Assembly (NCBI GenBank): GCA_003963245.1
Contig: RXJX01000011.1
Location: 62,837-126,836, forward strand
Source: Neisseriaceae bacterium
GTDB taxonomy: Bacteria; Pseudomonadota; Gammaproteobacteria; Burkholderiales; UBA11063
Direction of reading: 5' to 3'
Length of the DNA stretch: 64,000 nucleotides
The notes under the pieces were generated by a model that was given only the letters and a program-made list of their open reading frames with translations, ran no database searches and was not told the DNA's origin. Within the stretch, counting starts at the first letter, position 1. The number at the start of each line of letters is the position of its first letter. The translations under genes were made by a program, and so were the position numbers. This document shows, in pieces, positions 8,036-16,598 of this stretch.

Positions 8036-9860
8036 TTTTAGCTCCATTACGAATTAAATTACAGCGTATCATTCCGCGTACATCATTGCACAGATAAATT
8101 GCAGTGGCTTCATCTAACATTTGTTTCGTAATTGGCAGCTCTTTGATTTTCCCCTCATGTACTAAGTTAGCACGATAAATCCCACCAAGCAGCCCTTGAT
8201 TGATCGGTGAAGTTAATAATTCATGATGGTATTCAATAATTACATTATGATAGCGAGCTTCGGTAATGATACTATCTTGGTTTACAAAAATTAATTCATC
8301 CACACCTTGTGGTTTATGCTCCTGATCTATTTGTGTATAAACTCCGCGAGTAACCGCACTATCGGTTTTATGACAGAATAAGCCATGGCTGCTATCAATT
8401 TTAACTGGAGAGAGCATCACGGTTAATGCTTCTGGATTCTTGGCAATCAAGCTATGCTCAATCTTTATCTCTCCGCAGTAGTCTAATTCCAGACGTAATT
8501 TATAAGAAGCCTCAGTTAATATATTTGATGCAGTATAAGATAAAAGCTCATTCTTTATAACCTCAATATTGCATTTGAAAATTAGTTTATCCGCTGAGCT
8601 TTGCAAACGTTTAAGATGTTCAGTTAGGTTTATGACTAAATAATCTTTGACTAAAAATGATTCAATTAATTTAAAATCTGGCTGATAAAATTTACGCACA
8701 AAACGTAATTTGGTCGTAATCTCCTGCCATTCTTCCTTAGCTTGTGATTGAATTGTAATTCCACCGCCAACGCCCATAGTTATTTGTTGGGTATTATTTG
8801 CCATTTTTAGCGTGCGAATAGCTACGTTAAATTGCATGTCATTGTTTGGTAAAATATAACCGATTGCACCGGTATAAATATCGCGCGGATAGTTCTCAAT
8901 TTGTTCAATCAGCTGCATAGTACGAAGCTTAGGTGCTCCAGTGATTGAACCACATGGAAAAAGCCCTTTAAGAATAGTTGCGAAATCAGTTGTGTTTTCA
9001 ATAGTTCCCTGAATTGAGCTTGTCATTTGAAATACACTTTGGTACTTTTCAATCGCAAACAAAGCAGGAACTTCAATGCTACCCGTTTGGCAAAATTTAG
9101 CTAAATCGTTACGCAATAAATCGACAATAATTAAGTTTTCCGCACGGTTTTTATTGTCATTTTGTAAAAATTCCCGATTTTGATTATCTTCTTGGATGGT
9201 GTTACCACGTGGAGCGGTTCCTTTCATTGGGCGGACACTAATCGTTGAAGCAGTTTTTTTGAAAAATAATTCAGGCGAAATCGACATGATCGTTGTATTA
9301 TCAAAAGGTAAGTATGCCGCATAAGTGACAGGATGGCTACGACTTAGCTGATAATACAAGTTAAGTGGATTAACCCTTTCTTTTATAGAGATATTTATAG
9401 GTGTGGTTAGATTTAATTGATAAGTATTGCCTGATTTTAGCTGTTGCTGTACTTGCTCAAACTTTTGTTGATATCCGTCGTAGTCAGAGTTTAGTTCGAG
9501 ATAATTAAATTTAAGCAGAGGGGTATCTTGGCTAAGCTCTGGTCTTAACTGTATTAAGTCTTGTGCAGCAAATTGCTGTGCTTGAGTAAATACCATAAAA
9601 TGCAAGAGTGGGGTAGCGCTAGGTTTTAGCGTTAGCTTGGGATATATTGAGTTTGCCGCGTGGTAGCTGACGTAGCCAGCCAAATAAAAGCCATCAGCCT
9701 GATAATGTTCAATTTGCTTCAGTGTAGCATCAAATTCATGTGAGGTGTGCGCAATAATTTCCGCATGATAACCGCTAAAATAGTAACTAGTGGCTTGCGT
9801 GTGGTTTATACAGTCTTCAAAAATAGCAAATTTCATGTATTCGGTATGCTCAAAATTCAT
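8019..9860 (-). CDS. pabBC: Aminodeoxychorismate synthase component I fused to aminodeoxychorismate lyase (PabB-PabC)
   Basis: Makes 4-amino-4-deoxychorismate from chorismate with PabA, then cleaves it to p-aminobenzoate and pyruvate. Residues 1 to about 395 are the chorismate-binding PabB part, with RPMKGTAPRG (the Lys nucleophile of PabB), FPCGSITGAPK and GVGGGI. From about 400 to 613 is a PLP fold-type IV lyase, with the Lys in CHKTDSA, the EARYHNV segment and GLLGGIYR. PabB-PabC fusions are a known arrangement. Two in-frame ATGs (9860 and 9836) are possible and neither has a strong ribosome-binding site. I kept the longer, which lies about 17 bases after the predicted transcription start. 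Confidence 0.92.
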   Translation of the reverse strand: MNFEHTEYMKFAIFEDCINHTQATSYYFSGYHAEIIAHTSHEFDATLKQIEHYQADGFYLAGYVSYHAANSIYPKLTLKPSATPLLHFMVFTQAQQFAAQDLIQLRPELSQDTPLLKFNYLELNSDYDGYQQKFEQVQQQLKSGNTYQLNLTTPINISIKERVNPLNLYYQLSRSHPVTYAAYLPFDNTTIMSISPELFFKKTASTISVRPMKGTAPRGNTIQEDNQNREFLQNDNKNRAENLIIVDLLRNDLAKFCQTGSIEVPALFAIEKYQSVFQMTSSIQGTIENTTDFATILKGLFPCGSITGAPKLRTMQLIEQIENYPRDIYTGAIGYILPNNDMQFNVAIRTLKMANNTQQITMGVGGGITIQSQAKEEWQEITTKLRFVRKFYQPDFKLIESFLVKDYLVINLTEHLKRLQSSADKLIFKCNIEVIKNELLSYTASNILTEASYKLRLELDYCGEIKIEHSLIAKNPEALTVMLSPVKIDSSHGLFCHKTDSAVTRGVYTQIDQEHKPQGVDELIFVNQDSIITEARYHNVIIEYHHELLTSPINQGLLGGIYRANLVHEGKIKELPITKQMLDEATAIYLCNDVRGMIRCNLIRNGAKNALDN

Positions 9861-9883
9861 CGGAGAGAGTTATTATTGCGGCG

Positions 9884-9892
9884 ATTATATCA
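9884..9892 (-). promoter_or_regulatory. Extended -10 promoter of pabBC-pabA
   Basis: On the minus strand TGATATAAT forms an extended -10 element. No clear -35 stands at the right distance. Transcription would start near 9877, just ahead of the pabBC start codon. The rest of the 143-base gap to bioA holds a short AGAGTT/AACTCT hairpin near 9917-9931 that could end the bioA transcript. Confidence 0.45.
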
Positions 9893-10003
9893 AAATCTTT
9901 AACGCCAAGTAGAGTTTTTAACTCTCATTTGACCTAATTGTCTTTTAAGATACTCACTAAGTAGAAACTAGTTACTATTTTTGTTTAGAGTATTAAAATT
10001 AGG

Positions 10004-11290
10004 CTACTTAGTTTGCAACTCATAAAGTATTTCCATTAGTGTTTCTATCTTAGGTAGCAAGATTGCTAAATCTTCTAAGATATTGTAAATTGGTGGGAGT
10101 AAATAGACTATATTACCAATTGGGCGTAAGAGTATTTCTAAATCTCTGGCAAGCGATACAATTAATTTTATCTGTTTTGGCGATAGCTTCAATTCCCAAG
10201 CTGCAATTGCGCCAATCGCTCGTGTGCTAGCTATAAATGGGAAGCGTTGCTTAAGTTTAGCATTAAATTCAATTAAAATTGTTTCTGCTTCGCGAACATT
10301 AGCAAGAGTGTTTGAGTTGTGCAATAAACTTAGATAATCAACCGCAACAGCTGCAGCTAGCGTATTGCAGCTATGAGTATGTGAATGGGGAAAAATTTGT
10401 TTATGCTTACGATAAATATCACTGATTGAACGATTGACTACGACACTACTCATTGGGATACTACCCGCGGTTAAATGTTTGGCAAAGCAAACTAAATCTG
10501 GTTCAATTTGTAATAAATCTTTACTTACTGAAAAATATCCTAAACGCCCCAGACCGACCATAATCTCATCCGCGATAATATATATGCCATGAGCACGCGC
10601 CAAATTAATTAACTTGCGCAAGTAATCACGGCTGATAATTTTTAACCCTGCCGCTCCCTGAACTACTGGTTCAATTAGTAGTGCAGTAATTTGTGAACCG
10701 TGCTGATTAAAAAACTGTTCTAATTTCTGGCTATCAAATGGTGCATTGTCCCACGCCGGATCTTGCTGAGAGTCAACATAAACAATATCTTTAATAAACA
10801 AATTTTGGCTAATCAATGCCTGATAATTCTGGGTGTAATTAGCTATTCCGCACACGCCAAGGGTAAAAATAGTTTCACCATGATATGCTCCAGATAATGC
10901 GAGATATTTACAACGCTGTGGTTCTCCTTGCAAAACCCGTGTTTCATAACTTAGTTTCATTGCAATTTCAATCGCACTACTACCATCACTGGCATAAATT
11001 ACCTTGTCCATTTGAGTGAAAATGCCAACTAGCAAAGTTGATAGCTGTTCAATTGTTGCATTATATGCATTGGCTGGCAGATGATGCTCAAATATTTTTA
11101 GTTGTATTTCCAAACTTTCTTTGACTAGCGGATGACGATGTCCCAATGGTTTGCACCACCAGCTGGAGATGGCATCATAGAGTTTTTGACCATCGCGGGT
11201 ATAAAGATAAGAACCTTCAGCAGCAATTATTTGTAATGGATTGTCGCTATCAGGTGTAGCTGCGGGCAACCAGGTGTGGATTAGTTGCAT
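10004..11290 (-). CDS. bioA: Adenosylmethionine-8-amino-7-oxononanoate aminotransferase
   Basis: PLP class III aminotransferase that converts KAPA to DAPA using S-adenosylmethionine as amino donor, the antepenultimate biotin step. It has 428 residues, with SSWWCKPLGHRHP near the N-terminus (substrate pocket), GAYHGET, LLIEPVVQGAAG, IADEIMVGLGRLG and the PLP Lys in FAKHLTAG. It is the last gene of the bio operon; its start overlaps the bioD stop by 10 bases and has a strong GGAGG seven bases before it, inside bioD. Confidence 0.95.
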   Translation of the reverse strand: MQLIHTWLPAATPDSDNPLQIIAAEGSYLYTRDGQKLYDAISSWWCKPLGHRHPLVKESLEIQLKIFEHHLPANAYNATIEQLSTLLVGIFTQMDKVIYASDGSSAIEIAMKLSYETRVLQGEPQRCKYLALSGAYHGETIFTLGVCGIANYTQNYQALISQNLFIKDIVYVDSQQDPAWDNAPFDSQKLEQFFNQHGSQITALLIEPVVQGAAGLKIISRDYLRKLINLARAHGIYIIADEIMVGLGRLGYFSVSKDLLQIEPDLVCFAKHLTAGSIPMSSVVVNRSISDIYRKHKQIFPHSHTHSCNTLAAAVAVDYLSLLHNSNTLANVREAETILIEFNAKLKQRFPFIASTRAIGAIAAWELKLSPKQIKLIVSLARDLEILLRPIGNIVYLLPPIYNILEDLAILLPKIETLMEILYELQTK

Positions 11291-11937
11291 GAAAAAACCT
11301 CCGTGAAAGATTCGGTAGTTTGTATAGTTTGCTGATAAGGAATTTCGGCGAGTAGTGGTACTTTAAGTTTTTGTTTTAAATACTCAAGATTTTGTGGGTA
11401 ATATTCCATCTGTGGATCAACTTGATTAGCAATCCAGCCAATGAGCTTTAGTTTTCGTTGTTTAAGAATCGCAGCAGTTAATAGCGCATGATTAAGGCAA
11501 CCTAATTTCATTCCGACAACTAAGATAATCGGGTAGGGTGAAACTTGCAATAAATCTAAATAAGTCTCATTTTGATTGAGTGGAACCATGACTCCGCCAA
11601 CCCCTTCAATAAAGAGGTAATCTACATCGAGGCTACTTTCTTCGATAAATACATTAATGCTTTGCGCGTTCAATGAGTAATTTTCCATTTCTGCAGCAAT
11701 GTGTGGTGCAATTGGTGGAGTAAAGGTAATTAGGTTAATTTGTTGTTGCGTAAGTAAATAGCTTGCAGCTGCTGATAGTTGCGCAACATCTTCGTTGACT
11801 AGTCCGTTTATGCCACTGGCTATTGGTTTAAGTGCTGCAACTTTGTGTTGAGATTGAATCAGATATTGCATGAGTTGTACGGTAGTATGCGTTTTACCGC
11901 TAGAGGTATCGGTTCCGATGATATGAAATTTATGCAT
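11281..11937 (-). CDS. bioD: Dethiobiotin synthetase
   Basis: ATP-dependent carboxylase that closes the ureido ring of dethiobiotin from DAPA and CO2. The 218 residues begin with the P-loop GTDTSSGKTHT and include the LKPIASG substrate Lys region and FIEGVGGVMVPL. Size and motifs are standard. It sits between bioC (35-base gap) and bioA (10-base overlap). The gap to bioC is the only real intergenic space in the operon and contains no obvious promoter. Confidence 0.95.
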   Translation of the reverse strand: MHKFHIIGTDTSSGKTHTTVQLMQYLIQSQHKVAALKPIASGINGLVNEDVAQLSAAASYLLTQQQINLITFTPPIAPHIAAEMENYSLNAQSINVFIEESSLDVDYLFIEGVGGVMVPLNQNETYLDLLQVSPYPIILVVGMKLGCLNHALLTAAILKQRKLKLIGWIANQVDPQMEYYPQNLEYLKQKLKVPLLAEIPYQQTIQTTESFTEVFSCN

Positions 11938-11971
11938 TAATTACTCCAATATAATATTATTGCCGATGTTG

Positions 11972-12730
11972 TTATGATATAGTGTGAGCGGTTAACATGA
12001 AATAATGATAACTGAGAGCTAATAAATCATCATTATTACGTGGGTAAATTTGCTCTAATTTATTTATGATCGATTTACCACCTAAACCATTACGCTGCGC
12101 CGCGGGCAAGGAAGTGCCGCTTTTGCCAAAATGACGAAATAAACTTAAAATATCACTGAAGTAAAAAGTCTCATACCATTGCTGCTGATCATTGATCGTA
12201 AAACCAGAATTAACCAGTAGATCTTGATATTCTGTGCTACTCAAAAAATCTAAAGTATGTTGTTGATTATCAATATTAGCAAAACTATCGATTAACTGAT
12301 GTAAACTAGGCTTAATTAATGTTGTGAAAACTAAAACGCCATTGGGTTTGAGAATACGGTTAATTTCACCAAATACTTGTCGCTTATTTTCTGTCCATTG
12401 CAACATTAAGTTGGAAATAACTATGTCAACCGAGTTATCTTTTAGAGGAAGATAAGCTGCATCGGCATTTATTGCATTACTTGAAGAATTTTGCCGTAGC
12501 ATGGCACAGCTTAGATCTAATGAAATAATCTGATTTTGCGGTGTGCTTACTTGATGATTAAATGTTCCAGCACCAGATCCCAGATCAAGAATGATTTGCT
12601 CTGGAGAATTAAGCTGATTATTCATCTGCGCGACTAATTTTTGTGCAGTAGTATTTTGTAGTTTGGCAAGCTTAAGATAATTGGCTGCGGCACGATCAAA
12701 ATTTTGCTGGATTAACTTAAGCTTATTCAT
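11972..12730 (-). CDS. bioC: Malonyl-ACP O-methyltransferase
   Basis: SAM-dependent methyltransferase that caps malonyl-ACP with a methyl ester so that fatty acid synthesis can build the pimeloyl chain. Residues 1 to about 45 form the helical N-terminus with the NFDRAAANY opening typical of BioC. SAM motif I is ILDLGSGAGTF near residue 48, followed by the SNLMLQW and LKPNGVLVFTT regions. The product is 252 residues, normal for the family. It overlaps bioH by eight bases; BioC adds and BioH removes the same methyl ester. Confidence 0.93.
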   Translation of the reverse strand: MNKLKLIQQNFDRAAANYLKLAKLQNTTAQKLVAQMNNQLNSPEQIILDLGSGAGTFNHQVSTPQNQIISLDLSCAMLRQNSSSNAINADAAYLPLKDNSVDIVISNLMLQWTENKRQVFGEINRILKPNGVLVFTTLIKPSLHQLIDSFANIDNQQHTLDFLSSTEYQDLLVNSGFTINDQQQWYETFYFSDILSLFRHFGKSGTSLPAAQRNGLGGKSIINKLEQIYPRNNDDLLALSYHYFMLTAHTIS

Positions 12731-13403
12731 GCGAAATTGCTTCGAGCGTATATTGCAAATAATCAGGATTCATTCGTAAGTGAGTCGAATTAATGATTAT
12801 TTTGCAATTGGTATTTTGAGTTGGATTAGGGATCAAGGAATCAGTTGCGCTATTAATCCATATAATGCGTGCAGCAAATTTTTCAGCGATAGAGCGCAAA
12901 TCACTTTGTTCGATTAGTTCTAGCCAAATCATAAGCATATCACGGTTAGCGGCTAAATTTTGCCATTGCGTTGCATCCTTTTTGTTGATACTTTCAGGGT
13001 GTGCCGCTAGAGTAGTAAAATAGTTAGCAAATTCTGCCAGTGATTGTCTATTTAGCCGCTGGCGCAAACGTTGTAGATTTACATTACTAATTCCCTGCCA
13101 ATTCTCTTGTGCTATAAAACATGGTGTTGAATTTAGCATAATTAATTTGTAGATATTATCCGGTGCTAATTGCAATAGCGCTAATGCCAGTAGCCCACCA
13201 CAAGAATAAGCAATAATTTGGATTGTTTGTTTATCGCAGGCATATTGACTGATAATGTCTTGTGCTTGCGAGAGGAGCGTAAACTTTGGCTGAAACTGAT
13301 TAACGTCTATATAATGATAGTTTTTAAGCTGACTAGTAATAAATTCTAATGGTTTAGCATTGAGTGCAAAACCACCGATGACCAAGGTAGTTATTGAGTT
13401 CAT
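12723..13403 (-). CDS. bioH: BioH-type alpha/beta hydrolase (pimeloyl-ACP methyl ester esterase)
   Basis: Predicted to remove the methyl ester from pimeloyl-ACP methyl ester, ending chain elongation. It is a short alpha/beta hydrolase of 226 residues. The nucleophile Ser is in IAYSCGG (near residue 67), an Asp in NSATDSLIP and a His in NSTHLRMNP near the C-terminus complete a plausible triad. The oxyanion loop reads IGGFALN where BioH has HGWGLN, so similarity to E. coli BioH is limited. Position between bioF (four-base overlap) and bioC is the main argument. It is not like the DUF452 esterase BioG. It could be another of the non-orthologous BioC-partner esterases. Confidence 0.75.
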   Translation of the reverse strand: MNSITTLVIGGFALNAKPLEFITSQLKNYHYIDVNQFQPKFTLLSQAQDIISQYACDKQTIQIIAYSCGGLLALALLQLAPDNIYKLIMLNSTPCFIAQENWQGISNVNLQRLRQRLNRQSLAEFANYFTTLAAHPESINKKDATQWQNLAANRDMLMIWLELIEQSDLRSIAEKFAARIIWINSATDSLIPNPTQNTNCKIIINSTHLRMNPDYLQYTLEAISHE

Positions 13404-14578
13404 TGAGGATATTTTTCCGCCAGAGCAGTCACCAAATTCGCTATGTCGTCGTAAGTGTGTGCGCTAGTTAGCGAGATTCGGAGTCGTGGTGCATTTCTGG
13501 CAACCGTTGGATACGCTATTTTGCCAACTAAAATTTGTTTGTCCAATAAGTGTTGGTGGAGCAGGTTTAATTGATTAAGATCCTTTAGCATAACTAATTG
13601 GATAGCTGAAATATTTCCTTCTGCTTGATAAATATTTATCTCAGAATTAAGCGCTAATTGTTTAAAAGTTGCGATATTCTGAGCCAATTTATTGCGTAGT
13701 TGTGTCCCTTCGTCACTTTGAATAATTGCTAATGCAGCATTACTAACCGCAGCTTGTGCTGGGGGCAGCATGGTGCTAAAAATCTGACTACGCACACTAT
13801 GGCGTAGATAATGAATGAGTGCTGCATTACCAGCAACAAAACCGCCGTGGCTGGCAAAAGCTTTACCGAGTGTTCCAATGTACAAATCTACCTGACGATG
13901 ATCAAGTCCTTGTTGTTCAAATGTTCCAAAGCCGGATTGTCCCAGCGCGCCAACTCCGTGTGCATCATCAATTATTAATAAAATTTGTTGCGGGAATTTC
14001 TGCTTTAATTCTAGCAACTGTGCCAGATAATTGCAGTTGCCATCCATGCTAAAGCTGCCTTCACATAAGATTATGTGTAGCTTAGCCGGATCTGTTTCAA
14101 TCGCACAAATCATTGAAGAGATTTGTTGCTGTGTAAAAGTAGTGAATTTAGCTTTGGCGAGCAAAATTCCATCAATATGTGAAGCATGACTATTTTTGGC
14201 AAACCAAACATGAGTGTTGCTATCAATTAGTGCACTAAATAAACCAACATTGAGTTGATAACCGCTATTAAACAGTAAACAATCCGCAAAACCTAACCAA
14301 GTCGCCAGATTACGACTTAATTGAGCATGTTCTTGACTATAGCCACTCATCGAAGGTGCACCAGTGCTGCCACTACCGTAACGTGCTGCACCATCTTGTA
14401 ATGCTTGAATCAAACGAGGGTCACCATTCAAACCCAGATAATCATTGCTGACAAAATTTAATAGCCTTTGCTCGACTAATTGTAAATAACGTTGGCTATA
14501 TCCAGACTTAGTGCGCCAAGTACGCAGATTAGGAAGCTGCTGCGTTTTCTCTTGAATGAAGCTATCCCAGCTGAGCAT
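13400..14578 (-). CDS. bioF: 8-amino-7-oxononanoate synthase
   Basis: PLP-dependent alpha-oxoamine synthase that joins pimeloyl-ACP and L-alanine to KAPA. The 392 residues show the NDYLGL opening of the fold, GSGSTGAPSMSGY, the DDAHGVGALG aspartate-histidine region and the PLP Lys in LGTLGKAFASHGG. It overlaps bioB by 17 bases and bioH by four, so it is surely co-translated with them. Nothing unusual was seen. Confidence 0.95.
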   Translation of the reverse strand: MLSWDSFIQEKTQQLPNLRTWRTKSGYSQRYLQLVEQRLLNFVSNDYLGLNGDPRLIQALQDGAARYGSGSTGAPSMSGYSQEHAQLSRNLATWLGFADCLLFNSGYQLNVGLFSALIDSNTHVWFAKNSHASHIDGILLAKAKFTTFTQQQISSMICAIETDPAKLHIILCEGSFSMDGNCNYLAQLLELKQKFPQQILLIIDDAHGVGALGQSGFGTFEQQGLDHRQVDLYIGTLGKAFASHGGFVAGNAALIHYLRHSVRSQIFSTMLPPAQAAVSNAALAIIQSDEGTQLRNKLAQNIATFKQLALNSEINIYQAEGNISAIQLVMLKDLNQLNLLHQHLLDKQILVGKIAYPTVARNAPRLRISLTSAHTYDDIANLVTALAEKYPQ

Positions 14579-15503
14579 TGTTGCTACCTAATTTTGCTAA
14601 TAATTCCAAATCCGCATGACGTGCATTATTTGGTGCAGTTAATAATTTATCCCCATAAAAAATCGAATTAGCTCCGGCTAAAAAACACAATGCTTGTTCC
14701 AGTTCGCTTAATTGATCACGACCAGCCGAAAGCCTAATTCGCGTAGTTGGGAATAAAATCCGAGTTGTTGCAATCGTGCGTAATAATTCAAATTTATCTA
14801 AATCTGCTACTTCGGCTAATTTAGTACCTGGGATTTTTACTAACATATTGATTGGAATCGAACTTGGTGTATAGGGGAGAACTGTCAGGGCATGAATAAA
14901 ACTAATTCGATCATCTTGTGATTCACCCATCCCAAGGATTCCACCGCAGCAGACCTTAATTCCGGCGGTACCAACATGGTTAATCGTATCCAGTCTATCA
15001 TTAAAGGTGCGACTGGTAATAACTTGAGAATAATATTCGGGAGAAGTATCAATATTATGATTGTAATAATCCAGACCAGCTTGTTTCAATGTAGTAGCTT
15101 GCTCTTGAGTTAGGCTGCCCAATGTAGCGCAGGTTTCTAAACCATGTTTTTTAATTGCGGTGATGTATTCACAGCTGCGTTGAATCGCGGCAGAGGTTGG
15201 ACTTTTATACGCAGCTCCCATGCAAATACGCTTAACCCCGCGCTCTTTGGCAGATTTGGCAATTGCTTCTACTTCGCTAACTGGTAGCAGTGGATTGAGC
15301 TTAATTTCACTTTCGCTTTGATTGCTTTGTGAGCAATATGCACAGTCTTCAGGGCAGCCACCAGTTTTGACACTAACTAATTGACACATTTCAATATCAC
15401 TGCTTTTAAAATTATCTTCTTGTATTTGTGCTGCTTGGTAGATTAATTCTAAAAATGGTTGCTGGTACAGTGCTTTAATGGTCAGTGGATCTTGTGTTGT
15501 CAA
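14562..15503 (-). CDS. bioB: Biotin synthase (TTG start)
   Basis: Radical-SAM enzyme that inserts sulfur into dethiobiotin, the last step of the pathway. The CxxxCxxC cluster motif reads GCPEDCAYCSQS near residues 49-60. Also visible are CMGAAYKSPTS, the YNHNIDTS segment, CCGGILGMGES and the SAGR motif whose Arg ligates the [2Fe-2S] cluster. It has 313 residues. The start is TTG at 15503, set by a full AGGAGG eight bases upstream; the next in-frame Met lies well into the conserved fold. A rare start codon under a perfect ribosome-binding site may tune output of this self-damaging enzyme. First gene of the bio operon. Confidence 0.95.
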   Translation of the reverse strand: MTTQDPLTIKALYQQPFLELIYQAAQIQEDNFKSSDIEMCQLVSVKTGGCPEDCAYCSQSNQSESEIKLNPLLPVSEVEAIAKSAKERGVKRICMGAAYKSPTSAAIQRSCEYITAIKKHGLETCATLGSLTQEQATTLKQAGLDYYNHNIDTSPEYYSQVITSRTFNDRLDTINHVGTAGIKVCCGGILGMGESQDDRISFIHALTVLPYTPSSIPINMLVKIPGTKLAEVADLDKFELLRTIATTRILFPTTRIRLSAGRDQLSELEQALCFLAGANSIFYGDKLLTAPNNARHADLELLAKLGSNNAQLG

Positions 15504-15515
15504 TATATATTCCTC

Positions 15516-15575
15516 CTGTGTTGATTTATAATCGTTAATATATTTAATAATCGAATATATTGTTTCTGTGTTGAT
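15516..15575. promoter_or_regulatory. Direct repeat CTGTGTTGAT upstream of bioB
   Basis: The ten-base sequence CTGTGTTGAT occurs at 15516-15525 and 15566-15575, exactly 50 bases apart. A degenerate relative covers the bioB start codon. The proximal copy partly overlaps the bioB ribosome-binding site. No BirA-type operator palindrome was found. These may be binding sites for another biotin regulator or may be coincidental in AT-rich DNA. Confidence 0.35.
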
Positions 15576-15622
15576 ATAGGACTGTATAATACGTGAGAAA
15601 AAATGTAATATGTATAATATTA

Positions 15623-15666
15623 TTCGTAAATAATAATAATATTCGTATATAAATATTTTCTTCGTA
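15623..15666. repeat. TTCGTA repeats phased at 19 bp in the bioB / DUF1543 spacer
   Basis: TTCGTA begins at 15623, 15642 and 15661, each 19 bases apart, and once more at 15798. The spacer between bioB and the next gene (15504-15898, about 395 bases) otherwise contains only very AT-rich DNA with several TATAAT-like boxes, among them 15713-15718 on the plus strand behind TTGCAA (short 15-base spacer). No gene or structured RNA was recognised. Confidence 0.45.
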
Positions 15667-15898
15667 TTTATGCTATGGCGTATAACGTGTATTGCAATTA
15701 ATCGTGAAAGTCTATAATGAAGCCTTAATTGGCAAGAGGGTTTGAATCCTATCTCTAAATTAGCAATTTATGCTTGTTACTGCGTACTACAGTAAATTTC
15801 GTAAGCAAATATGAAATCATGGTACAATAATCAGGCTAAGAGAAGACTAATTACTTCTAATTTACATTAATTTTTAATGATTGAAAGTGAGTTGTTTT

Positions 15899-16162
15899 AT
15901 GAAATTATTTATTATCCATGTTGGTTATTATGATAATGAAGTTGGTATGTATGAGCTTCACTCTCAGTTTTTAATAGCCGCAAAAACTGCAGCAGATGCA
16001 AAAAATATAGCTATTAGCAAACCAGTATATAAGGCTAAAAATATGCATATTGATGGTATTCAAGAAATAAATCAGATTGATGGTTATTCTATTGATTTGA
16101 AGCCGACTCTGGATAGTTTAGAAAACAAGATTTATAGCTATCAAGAAATAAAGAGTATGTAA
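15899..16162 (+). CDS. DUF1543-family small protein
   Basis: An 87-residue cytosolic protein of unknown function. The opening MKLFIIHVG, the mid segment YELHSQFLIA and the later HIDGIQEINQIDGY match the layout of DUF1543, a small family of uncharacterised proteins (MKLF-VxGG ... E-HDxxF ... HxDxxxxVxxVDGY). The start at 15899 is preferred to an upstream in-frame TTG at 15881 because family members begin MKLF. The ribosome-binding site is weak. It is separated from the genes on both sides by long spacers, so it is probably monocistronic. Confidence 0.65.
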   Translation: MKLFIIHVGYYDNEVGMYELHSQFLIAAKTAADAKNIAISKPVYKAKNMHIDGIQEINQIDGYSIDLKPTLDSLENKIYSYQEIKSM

Positions 16163-16203
16163 TTCATCATTAAATTAGATGGATATTAATTTTTATTAAT
16201 AGC

Positions 16204-16232
16204 TTGCATGTGATGGTTTTATGTGTTAGAAT
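16204..16232 (+). promoter_or_regulatory. Sigma-70 promoter of the 52-codon gene
   Basis: TTGCAT (16204-16209), 17-base spacer, TAGAAT (16227-16232). The transcript would begin near 16239, with a leader of about 77 bases to the small gene at 16316. Confidence 0.65.
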
Positions 16233-16315
16233 GGCGTGCGTTTGAAGCTTTGAGGTATGTTATTTCTATGTCTTATGCTTTGAATTAATTTAACTTTTTA
16301 ATATAAGGAACTGCT

Positions 16316-16474
16316 ATGACAACATTAAATCATGCAAGTAAAACTACTCCTGTAACTAATTTAGAAAATACAATTGCATTAACTTTTGATATGACTGAAG
16401 AAGACAAACGTAAATCGTCTATTCAAAATATGGTAAAAGATGTTGAAAAAAATGCAGAAGCATTGATTGACTAA
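16316..16474 (+). CDS. Unrecognised 52-residue acidic protein
   Basis: Small open reading frame of 52 codons with an ATG behind AAGGA (16305-16309, six-base spacing), a consensus-like promoter upstream and a strong terminator downstream. It is therefore a self-contained transcription unit. The product starts MTTLNHASKTT, has a polar first half, then a probably helical charged second half (MTEEDKRKSS, MVKDVEKNAEAL). It has no signal peptide, membrane segment or cysteine. I do not recognise a family. It could encode a small regulatory or structural protein, or the transcript could act as RNA. Codon use looks like that of its neighbours. Confidence 0.65.
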   Translation: MTTLNHASKTTPVTNLENTIALTFDMTEEDKRKSSIQNMVKDVEKNAEALID

Positions 16475-16525
16475 TCACACCAAAGCAATATGAATTTATA
16501 AATCTGAGTAATTCAGGTGTATACT

Positions 16526-16566
16526 AAAAATGCGGTTGTATTCTATAATACAGCCGCATTTTTTTG
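16526..16566 (+). terminator. Strong bidirectional intrinsic terminator
   Basis: TGCGGTTGTATT (16531-16542), four-base loop, AATACAGCCGCA (16547-16558), flanked by AAAAA on the left and TTTTTTT on the right. It ends the small gene on the plus strand and also serves the convergent lipoprotein gene on the minus strand. Confidence 0.88.
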
Positions 16567-16598
16567 GTCGATGTTATATTGTTAAATAATTTTCAATA

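Noticed and set aside
15732..15765. tRNA T-arm-like sequence (GGTTTGAATCC)
   Set aside because: No matching T-stem partner, no anticodon or acceptor arm around it, so it is not a tRNA gene.
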